Assembly: GCA_030672315.1 (NCBI GenBank)
Contig: DAOVGQ010000049.1
Location: 1 to 5,293 of the forward strand
Direction: 5' to 3'
DNA: 5,293 bases
DNA from: Candidatus Aenigmatarchaeota archaeon
GTDB taxonomy: Archaea > Aenigmatarchaeota > Aenigmatarchaeia > QMZP01
Below are positions 1-4,755 of the stretch, one piece after another; the stretch's first letter is position 1, and the number at the start of each line of letters is the position of its first letter. Made by a program: the position numbers and the translations under genes. Below the pieces are notes generated by a model. That model saw only the letters and a list, made by a program, of their open reading frames with translations, did not search any database and had not been told where the DNA came from.

Positions 1-1010
1 GCGACCCCACCAGGACAGCAGGCGGCTCCTCTGGCGGCGCAGCAGCCCTGGTTGCCAGCCTGGAATACCCTCACATCGCCCTGGGCCAGTCCACAGGCGG
101 CTCGATATCCTGCCCTGCCTCCCTCTGCGGTGTTGTGGGCCTCACCCCCACCTACGGCCTGGTGAGCCGCTACGGCCTCATAGATTTCGGCAACTCCCTT
201 GACAAGATAGGCCCCATGGCCAGAACCGTTCAAGACGCTTCCCTCATGCTCTCTGTGATAGCGGGCCACGACCCCAGGGACCCCACCACAGTCCAGAAAT
301 CCCCGGGGGATTATTCCAGCAAGCTCAGACCCTCTGTTAAGGGTTTAAGGATAGGCATCCCCAGGGAATACTTCGGCGAGGGTGTCGACCCCCAGGTCTC
401 TGACAGAATCTGGTCGGCCATAAAGAAACTCGAGTCCCTGGGAGCGACCTGCAGGGAGCTCTCCCTGCCCATGACCCCCGATGCCGTGGCCATTTACTAC
501 ATCATAGCCACCTCTGAGGCAAGCACCAACCTGGCCAAGTTCTGCGGCCTCCGATACGGTATGGAGGAGCCCATAGAAGGGGAGTTCAACGAGTACTTCT
601 CCAAGGTCAGGAGCAGATACCTGGGAGAGGAGGCCAAGAGGAGAATCATTCTCGGGACGTACTCCAGGATGGCCGGCTACAGGGACCAGTACTACCTCAA
701 GGCCATGCAGGCCAGGACCCTCCTAATCAAGGAATTTAAGAGGGCCTTCAGGGCCTGCGACCTCCTGGCCGCCCCGGCCATGCCCTGCGTCGCCCCCCGC
801 TTCTCTGAAATAGAGTCCATGTCTGTAATCCAGAACTACATGATGGATATGCTTTCTGTGGCCCCGAACATTGCAGGCATCCCGACCATAAGCCTGCCCT
901 GCGGAAAGGTTAGAGGTCTCCCTGTGGGCCTCCACCTCATGGCCGACCACCTCAATGAGCAGACCCTTCTTAATGCTGCCCATGGCTACGAAAAGGAGGC
1001 ATCCTCATGA
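1..1010 (+). CDS. gatA: Aspartyl/glutamyl-tRNA amidotransferase subunit A (GatA), 5' end outside the window
   Basis: GatA is the glutaminase subunit of GatCAB. It releases ammonia from glutamine (or asparagine), and the ammonia passes to GatB to convert Asp-tRNA(Asn) or Glu-tRNA(Gln) to the amide. In archaea GatDE usually makes Gln-tRNA, so the Asn route is the likelier job here. The open frame runs from base 3 to the TGA at 1008-1010, giving 335 residues of a protein usually about 450-490 long; the N-terminus with the catalytic Lys lies upstream. Visible are the glycine/serine loop GGSSGG with the bridging cis-Ser, the nucleophile motif TGGSI, then GVVGLTPTYGLVSRYGL, the GatA-typical YYIIATSEAS and the C-terminal NIAGIPTISLPCG and GLPVGL segments. 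The usual Asp and Arg around the nucleophile motif (DTGGSIR) are both Ser here (STGGSIS), probably an archaeal-type variant. The stop codon overlaps the next start by four bases. Family assignment is very secure. Confidence 0.96.
   Translation, partial: DPTRTAGGSSGGAAALVASLEYPHIALGQSTGGSISCPASLCGVVGLTPTYGLVSRYGLIDFGNSLDKIGPMARTVQDASLMLSVIAGHDPRDPTTVQKSPGDYSSKLRPSVKGLRIGIPREYFGEGVDPQVSDRIWSAIKKLESLGATCRELSLPMTPDAVAIYYIIATSEASTNLAKFCGLRYGMEEPIEGEFNEYFSKVRSRYLGEEAKRRIILGTYSRMAGYRDQYYLKAMQARTLLIKEFKRAFRACDLLAAPAMPCVAPRFSEIESMSVIQNYMMDMLSVAPNIAGIPTISLPCGKVRGLPVGLHLMADHLNEQTLLNAAHGYEKEASS
993..999 (+). promoter_or_regulatory. Shine-Dalgarno sequence for the M20 gene
   Basis: AAGGAGG lies inside the end of gatA, seven bases before the ATG at 1007. 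It is a near-perfect match to the anti-Shine-Dalgarno end of 16S rRNA and fixes that ATG as the start. Together with the ATGA overlap it suggests translational coupling or reinitiation from gatA. Confidence 0.85.
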
Positions 1011-2116
1011 TTCAGCAAGGCCGTCTTGTCAGGACCCTGCAGGAGCTTGTGGGGATACCCAGCCACGAGAACTGCAGTGAGATATCCAGGCATGTGGCCT
1101 CGGAAATCCGCAGGCTCGGGATAAAACCCTCAGTTGACAAGGACGGCAACGTGGTCGCCAGGATTGGCTCAGGCCCTGCCATCCTCCTGAATGCCCACAT
1201 GGACACAGTGGGCGTGAAGGACTACAAGGACGCCTTCTCGGGCAGGGTTGCCGGCAGGAAACTCTACGGCCGCGGCTCCACTGATGACAAGTCAGGCGTG
1301 GCGGCCATGCTCGAAATCATGAAGCTCCTCAGGAAGAACCCACCCAAGAAGAGGGTGATATTTGCCTTCACAGTAGGCGAGGAAGAAGGCGATGAGAAGA
1401 CCGACGGCGCCTACAGGGTGGCTAAAAAGGTAAAGGCCACCCACGGAATCGTGCTCGAATCCTCGGTAAACGAGAATGGCAGCCTGGGGGTCTGCACAGG
1501 CTGCAAGGGAAGGGTTGTTTACACAATAGACGTTCTGGGCAAGGCCAGCCACTCCGGGAAACCCTGGAATGGGCAGAATGCCATCTACCTTGCCTCAAAG
1601 CTCATGGAGAGGCTCATGAAGTTCAGGATCACCTCCATGAAGATTCCTGGCTATGGAAACATCCGCTCATATCTCAGTGTAACCCAGATCGAGTCCAGGG
1701 AGGGAAGCAACATCATCCCTGGCAAATGTTCGCTCACTGTGGACTACCGGGCCCTTCCTGGAGAAAAAGAAACCACTGTAAGAAGAGAGATTCAGCAGGC
1801 ATGCAGTGCAGTCCTGGGAAAATCCTACAGAATTTCCCTTATGAGTACACCAAAGGATGGCTACACAGAAACAGACACCGAATTCATAAAACTCAGCAAG
1901 AAAGCAGTCAGGGAGACAGGCATGAAGACCTTTACAGACTTTTCAACAGGATGGATAGATGGCATGGTCTTCAAAAAGGCAGGCATGGTCACCCTTAATA
2001 CAGGCCCGGGAACCATCGGCCAGGCCCACAGGAACCCTGAATACTGCTGGATACCAGGCCTGGTCAAGGGGACCCAGGCCGTTCTCAATATTATAAGGAG
2101 ATGGGATGCGCAATGA
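1007..2116 (+). CDS. M20-family metallopeptidase/amidohydrolase (ArgE/DapE/CPG2-like)
   Basis: This is a predicted cytoplasmic di-metal hydrolase of 369 residues, the usual length for the M20/ArgE/DapE/aminoacylase group. Such enzymes cut an amide bond in small peptides or N-acyl amino acids. The metal and catalytic motifs are intact: NAHMDTV (His64, Asp66), GRGSTDDKSG (bridging Asp93), GEEEG (general base Glu125, ligand Glu126), Glu151 in VLESS, and a C-terminal His341 in QAHRNPEY. The dimerisation or lid domain, about residues 165-275, contains GKASHSGKP with His182. No signal peptide or membrane segment is seen. The start is fixed by the AAGGAGG seven bases upstream. The gene overlaps gatA and gatB by four bases on either side, so the three are almost surely co-transcribed. 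The substrate cannot be told from sequence: acetylornithine, succinyl-diaminopimelate, LysW-bound amino acids and dipeptides are all possible within this family. No frameshift is apparent. Confidence 0.9.
   Translation: MIQQGRLVRTLQELVGIPSHENCSEISRHVASEIRRLGIKPSVDKDGNVVARIGSGPAILLNAHMDTVGVKDYKDAFSGRVAGRKLYGRGSTDDKSGVAAMLEIMKLLRKNPPKKRVIFAFTVGEEEGDEKTDGAYRVAKKVKATHGIVLESSVNENGSLGVCTGCKGRVVYTIDVLGKASHSGKPWNGQNAIYLASKLMERLMKFRITSMKIPGYGNIRSYLSVTQIESREGSNIIPGKCSLTVDYRALPGEKETTVRREIQQACSAVLGKSYRISLMSTPKDGYTETDTEFIKLSKKAVRETGMKTFTDFSTGWIDGMVFKKAGMVTLNTGPGTIGQAHRNPEYCWIPGLVKGTQAVLNIIRRWDAQ
2095..2100 (+). promoter_or_regulatory. Shine-Dalgarno sequence deciding the gatB start
   Basis: AAGGAG ends directly before an in-frame ATG at 2101, which is too close for initiation, and lies 12 bases before the ATG at 2113, which is slightly long but usable. 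This supports 2113 as the true start. The first residues from 2113 (MKVKIGLETH) also match the usual GatB N-terminus, and 2113 makes the same ATGA overlap seen at the previous junction. Confidence 0.65.
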
Positions 2117-3531
2117 AGGTTAAAATCGGCCTCGAGACCCACCTTCAGCTCAACACCCAGAGCAAGGCCTTTTGTGGGTGTAGAAACCCTGTGAATCTCC
2201 CAGAGGAGCCCGAGCCAAATACTCTGCTGTGCGACACCTGCCTCGGCCTTCCTGGTTCCAAGCCCAGGGCAAACAGGGCCATGGTGGACAAGGCCATCGG
2301 CGTGGCCCTGGCCCTTAACTGCTCCATATCTAGGGAGACATTCTTCTCAAGAAAAACCTACTTCTATCCTGACATGAGCAAGAACTTCCAGATAACCCAG
2401 TACGATGTCCCCCTTGCAGAGAACGGCTCCGTCCTTGTGGAAGGCAAAAAGATAAGGATAACTCGCGTCCACATGGAAGAGGATCCCTCCAGAATAGTCC
2501 ATGTAGGAGGGCTGGGAGGAAAACACACCCTCCTTGACTACAACCGTGCTGGTATTCCTCTAATAGAGGTCGTGACAGAGCCTGACTTCTCTAGCCCAGA
2601 GGAGGCCCGGGAATTCCTTCAAAAGCTAACAACAATCCTGGAATACCTCGGGGTTTATGATTCCACATCCAAGGCGGTTCTGAAATCCGATGCCAACATA
2701 TCCCTGGCCGGTGGAAAGCGGGTAGAAGTCAAGAACATCACCGGGACCAGGGAGATAGAGCAGGCCCTGAAGTTCGAAATATTCAGGCAGCAGAACCTCT
2801 TAAGACGTGGCGGCAGGGTTGTCCAGTCAACCAGGACCTGGGACCCCGAGACAAAAACCACCCGTGAGCTCAGGGCCAAGGAGACCGAAGAGGATTACGG
2901 CTACATCTTTGAGCCAGATTTGACCATACTCGAGATAACCCAGGAACAAATAACCAAAATTAAGAAATCCTTGCCAGAACTACCAGACCAGAAGCATGCC
3001 CGCTTTGTCAGGCAGCACGGCCTTGAACCCAAGGTTGCAGAGGCCCTGGTATCCGAGCTGGACCTTGCCAACCTCTTCGAGGATGTGGCCTCAAAAATAA
3101 ACCCCAAGCTGGCCTCGACCTGGATAGCCGGCTACCTCAAAAAGACCCTCAACTGGCACGACATGCGTTTCAGGGAATCGGGCCTTAAAACAGAATGGGT
3201 AAAGTCTCTCCTAAAGATGGTCCAGAAGGAAGAGCTAACCGACCGCAATGCCGAGCTCGTCATAAGAGGGATGGTCAAGGATAAGGGGGACCCTGAAACC
3301 GTGATGAAAAAACACCACATCGGCAGGAAGCTGAAACTCACACCAACAGAAAAAATACCCTTCAGGGATTCAATAGAAGGGGTCCTGAAAGACAACCCCA
3401 AGGCAGTCCAGGACTACAAGTCCGGAGAGGACAAGGCCCTCCACTTCCTTGTGGGCCTGGCCATGAAGGAGACCAGGGGCCAGGTGGACGCCAACGACAT
3501 AAGGAAGCTGATTCTGAAGCTTATAAAATAA
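2113..3531 (+). CDS. gatB: Aspartyl/glutamyl-tRNA(Asn/Gln) amidotransferase subunit B (GatB)
   Basis: GatB is the subunit of GatCAB that activates the side-chain carboxylate of misacylated Asp- or Glu-tRNA with ATP and transfers ammonia delivered by GatA. The protein has 472 residues from the ATG at 2113, a normal length. The N-terminal catalytic cradle includes IGLETH (Glu8, His10), a four-cysteine zinc site (Cys21, Cys23, Cys40, Cys43, pattern CxC then CxxC), THFFS-type core sequence around FYPDMSKNFQITQYD (residues 84-98), HMEED (120-124) and the family hallmark LDYNRAGIPLIEVVTEPDF (141-159). VEVKNI, TRTWD and FEPDL follow. The C-terminal part (about 330-472) is the helical linker and GatB/YqeY tail domain that contacts tRNA, with the typical NPKAVQDYKSGEDKALHFLVG. 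An alternative ATG at 2101 would add four residues (MGCA) but sits against the Shine-Dalgarno. It is the last gene of the gatA-M20-gatB operon. The gatC subunit is not in view; it may lie upstream or elsewhere. Confidence 0.97.
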   Translation: MKVKIGLETHLQLNTQSKAFCGCRNPVNLPEEPEPNTLLCDTCLGLPGSKPRANRAMVDKAIGVALALNCSISRETFFSRKTYFYPDMSKNFQITQYDVPLAENGSVLVEGKKIRITRVHMEEDPSRIVHVGGLGGKHTLLDYNRAGIPLIEVVTEPDFSSPEEAREFLQKLTTILEYLGVYDSTSKAVLKSDANISLAGGKRVEVKNITGTREIEQALKFEIFRQQNLLRRGGRVVQSTRTWDPETKTTRELRAKETEEDYGYIFEPDLTILEITQEQITKIKKSLPELPDQKHARFVRQHGLEPKVAEALVSELDLANLFEDVASKINPKLASTWIAGYLKKTLNWHDMRFRESGLKTEWVKSLLKMVQKEELTDRNAELVIRGMVKDKGDPETVMKKHHIGRKLKLTPTEKIPFRDSIEGVLKDNPKAVQDYKSGEDKALHFLVGLAMKETRGQVDANDIRKLILKLIK

Positions 3532-3546
3532 CCCGATTAAAGAATG

Positions 3547-3554
3547 TTTTAAAT
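3547..3554 (+). promoter_or_regulatory. Candidate box A (TATA) promoter element for tRNA-Arg
   Basis: TTTTAAAT is centred about 26-27 bases before the first tRNA base at 3577, the spacing expected for archaeal TBP sites. The whole 45-base gap after gatB is AT-rich, in sharp contrast to the flanking genes. A second AT run, TTTATAAT at 3559-3566, is too close to serve the tRNA start. No convincing terminator for the gatB operon is visible in this gap. Confidence 0.55.
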
Positions 3555-3606
3555 TGTGTTTATAATGATATTATATGGGCCCGTGGCTTAATGGATAGAG
3601 CACCCG

Positions 3607-3641
3607 TTCCATTCAGCTCCCAGGAACTGGGTGGAGGTGAG
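3607..3641 (+). other. tRNA intron 1, 35 bases, non-canonical position 30/31
   Basis: A strict bulge-helix-bulge motif fixes the junctions. The central 4-pair helix is CACC (3601-3604, tRNA bases 25-28) with GGTG (3636-3639). The bulges are C3605 G3606 | T3607 and A3640 G3641 | G3642, each cut after its second base. The intron-side helix is nine pairs, 3608-3616 with 3627-3635, two of them G-U, closing a ten-base loop. The exon-side helix is short: G3600-C3643, A3599-T3644 and a G3598-T3645 wobble. A one-base shift to 29/30 gives the same mature tRNA but does not form a good motif. Confidence 0.85.
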
Positions 3642-3648
3642 GCTTCGG

Positions 3649-3666
3649 AGGCCGCCTGCCGGGGAA
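3649..3666 (+). other. tRNA intron 2, 18 bases, canonical position 37/38
   Basis: This very short intron carries a complete motif. The exon-side helix is the mature anticodon stem. The central helix is CTTC (3643-3646, tRNA bases 32-35) with GGGG (3661-3664), containing two G-U wobbles. The bulges are G3647 G3648 | A3649 and A3665 A3666 | A3667. The intron-side helix is only three pairs, GGC (3650-3652) with GCC (3658-3660), around a five-base loop. Because A stands on both sides, 38/39 would give the same product, but the motif favours 37/38. Confidence 0.82.
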
Positions 3667-3688
3667 ACCGGGGGGTTGCAGGTTCGAA

Positions 3689-3767
3689 AGAACCCTTTTG
3701 TGCAGACAAGCGCACAAAAGCGTTCACGGAAAGAACGCTGCCGCATATTAGCGGTATGGTCTGATAA
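3689..3767 (+). other. tRNA intron 3, 79 bases, in the T loop at position 59/60
   Basis: Removal restores T stem GCAGG/CCTGC with loop TTCGAAT. The exon-side helix is the T stem itself. The bulges are A3687 A3688 | A3689 and A3766 A3767 | T3768. The central helix is imperfect: G3686-T3762 wobble, C3685-G3763, T3684-A3764 and a T3683/T3765 mismatch. A helix G3690-C3761, A3691-T3760, C3693-G3759, C3694-G3758 (A3692 bulged) encloses three hairpins: 3695-3703 with 3712-3720 (nine pairs), 3721-3725 with 3733-3737 (five pairs), and 3739-3744 with 3751-3756 (six pairs, one wobble). Junctions 57/58 and 58/59 give the same mature tRNA and cannot be excluded, but pair less well. No C/D-box motif is visible in it. 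Confidence 0.8.
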
Positions 3768-3790
3768 TCCTGCCGGGCTCATAATTTCCC

Positions 3791-3798
3791 TTTAAATA
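3791..3798 (+). promoter_or_regulatory. Box A (TATA) promoter element for the EamA transporter
   Basis: TTTAAATA is a consensus archaeal TBP site, lying nine bases after the tRNA. Transcription would start about 25 bases downstream, near 3818-3824, leaving a leader of roughly 10-16 bases before the ATG at 3834. There is no Shine-Dalgarno in that stretch, consistent with short-leader or leaderless initiation. Confidence 0.65.
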
Positions 3799-3803
3799 AA
3801 CCA

Positions 3804-3808
3804 TTTTT
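3804..3808 (+). terminator. Possible T-run terminator after the tRNA
   Basis: TTTTT lies 22 bases past the tRNA 3' end. Archaeal RNA polymerase can stop at T-runs without a hairpin, but the run is short and lies next to a TATA box, so the call is weak. Confidence 0.3.
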
Positions 3809-3833
3809 ATCTGACCTCTGACAATATTTACAC

Positions 3834-4724
3834 ATGAAGGGCCTCCAGTACCTTGTCCTTTCCGGAATCTGCCTCGGCACCATGGGTATATTTGTCAAGC
3901 TAATCGGCCCTGACGTCTCTGCCTTTCTTCTGGCCTCAATAAGGATACTCGCCGCCGCCGGCCTTATCCTTGTCTTCCTGGCATCAGAGAGGAGGACAAA
4001 ACTCCTGGAGCTCAGGCACGGGGACCTCCACATATTCCTCCTGGCCGGCCTCTTCGGTGTAGTCTTTGGCTTCGGCTTCTTTGTCAAGGCCCTGACACTG
4101 ATACCCGTTACCCAGGCTGTCTTCCTTGTGTTCATCTATCCCATTGTAACAGCCGTTCTTGCAAAAATCTTCCTTGACGAGCGCCTCGGAAAATATACCA
4201 TCCTCGCCCTGGCCCTCTCCTTCCTGGGAATATTCTTCATCTATGGCCAGGGTTTGGATGTCCTTTCCAGCGCGGAGGGAAGCCTCTATGCCCTCACTGC
4301 CGGCATTGGCTATTCAGTCTTCATAGTCTCCATGCGCTATATGGAGAAGAAGGGCCACTCCTTCTGGGATGTGGTTTTCTGGCCACTCCTTCTGGGAGGC
4401 CTGATGCTCCTCCCCCTGAACCTTACCGAAACCATGGTCTTCCTTCCCTACCAGGACACTGTGATATGGCTTGCAGGCATAATATTCATCTCCACCTTCC
4501 TGGCCTACATATTCTATGCCGAGGGCCTCAAGACAATCCAGGCCAAGCACGCCACAATAGTGGAGACGCTTGTCGAGCCCGCTGTTGCAATATTCCTGGC
4601 CTGGCTCATACTGGGCGAGGTCATTCCCCAGTACATCTTCCTCGGGGGCTTTCTGATAATCATTGCCAACCTGATTGTCAGACTCGACCTTGCAGAGGAG
4701 GAATCCCACAGAAAAAGAATATAA
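3834..4724 (+). CDS. EamA/DMT-superfamily membrane transporter (RhaT/YdcZ/PecM-like)
   Basis: This is a 296-residue integral membrane protein of the drug/metabolite transporter superfamily, which moves small metabolites such as amino acids, nucleosides or sugars; the substrate cannot be assigned. Ten hydrophobic helices are readable, at about 4-24, 28-50, 65-85, 91-114, 121-138, 147-166, 178-196, 207-228, 240-262 and 265-283. They form two EamA repeats of five helices. The repeat signatures are the end of each half: PVTQAVFLVFIYPIVTAVLA then LDERL (residues 91-118), and AKHATIVETLVEPAVAIFLAW then LGEVI (237-264). The short C-terminal tail, rich in Glu, Arg and Lys, is probably cytoplasmic. 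There is no signal peptide beyond helix 1. The ATG at 3834 is preceded by a good TATA box and no Shine-Dalgarno, so the gene seems to be transcribed alone or with the HerA gene 31 bases downstream. Length and topology are normal for the family. Confidence 0.92.
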   Translation: MKGLQYLVLSGICLGTMGIFVKLIGPDVSAFLLASIRILAAAGLILVFLASERRTKLLELRHGDLHIFLLAGLFGVVFGFGFFVKALTLIPVTQAVFLVFIYPIVTAVLAKIFLDERLGKYTILALALSFLGIFFIYGQGLDVLSSAEGSLYALTAGIGYSVFIVSMRYMEKKGHSFWDVVFWPLLLGGLMLLPLNLTETMVFLPYQDTVIWLAGIIFISTFLAYIFYAEGLKTIQAKHATIVETLVEPAVAIFLAWLILGEVIPQYIFLGGFLIIIANLIVRLDLAEEESHRKRI

Positions 4725-4725
4725 T
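4718..4725 (+). promoter_or_regulatory. Possible box A (TATA) element for the HerA gene
   Basis: AATATAAT overlaps the transporter stop codon and lies about 34 bases before the HerA start, which would give a leader of some ten bases. The same octamer recurs at 4738-4745, too close to the start for a TATA role. Read-through from the transporter promoter is an equal possibility. Confidence 0.35.
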
Positions 4726-4755
4726 GATTAAGAGCCCAATATAATCTGTGACCGC

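Larger units (their letters stand above)
3577..3781 (+). tRNA. tRNA-Arg (anticodon TCG) interrupted by three introns
   Basis: This tRNA reads CGA (and probably CGG by wobble). The 205-base gene becomes a 73-base cloverleaf after removing 3607-3641, 3649-3666 and 3689-3767. The acceptor stem is GGGCCCG (3577-3583) with CGGGCTC (3774-3780), all seven pairs formed including one G-U. The D arm is GCTT-AATGGATA-GAGC (3586-3601). The anticodon stem is CCCG (3603-3606) plus G3642 with CCGGG (3668-3672). The anticodon loop is CTTCGG (3643-3648) plus A3667, with T33 at 3644 and anticodon T3645, C3646, G3647. The variable loop is GGGTT. The T stem is GCAGG (3678-3682) with CCTGC (3769-3773) and the T loop is TTCGAA plus T3768. 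The discriminator is A3781 and no CCA is encoded. A20 in the D loop and C35 fit arginine identity. Every stem is perfect only with all three introns removed, which is strong support for the model. Confidence 0.93.

Noticed and set aside
1726..1998. A 90-codon + strand frame within the M20 gene, and one at 4466-4744 over the transporter end
   Set aside because: Both are out-of-frame shadows of genes with complete motif sets; their products are low-complexity and show no family resemblance.
2101..2103. Alternative gatB start four codons upstream
   Set aside because: It directly abuts the AAGGAG with no spacer; the ATG at 2113 has a usable spacing, the ATGA overlap and the usual GatB N-terminus.
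3602..3667. A single large anticodon-loop intron, or a class II tRNA with a long variable arm
   Set aside because: Neither gives a T at position 33 with a paired anticodon stem. Only the two-intron reading yields the CTTCGGA loop and five perfect anticodon-stem pairs, and the D arm is arginine-like, not Leu or Ser.
3689..3767. C/D-box guide RNA inside the T-loop intron
   Set aside because: A CTGA occurs at 3761-3764, but no C box (RTGATGA) is present, so the case fails.
3588..3782. A 64-codon antisense open frame over the tRNA region
   Set aside because: It is the reverse complement of a fully explained tRNA gene with introns and shows no protein-like features.
4314..4709. A 131-codon minus-strand frame opposite the transporter, and similar minus-strand frames at 3779-4135, 1861-2142, 3132-3401 and 4990-5232
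   Set aside because: All lie inside strong + strand genes with recognised domains. Long antisense frames are expected with this codon bias, and none has a recognisable motif or its own ribosome-binding site.
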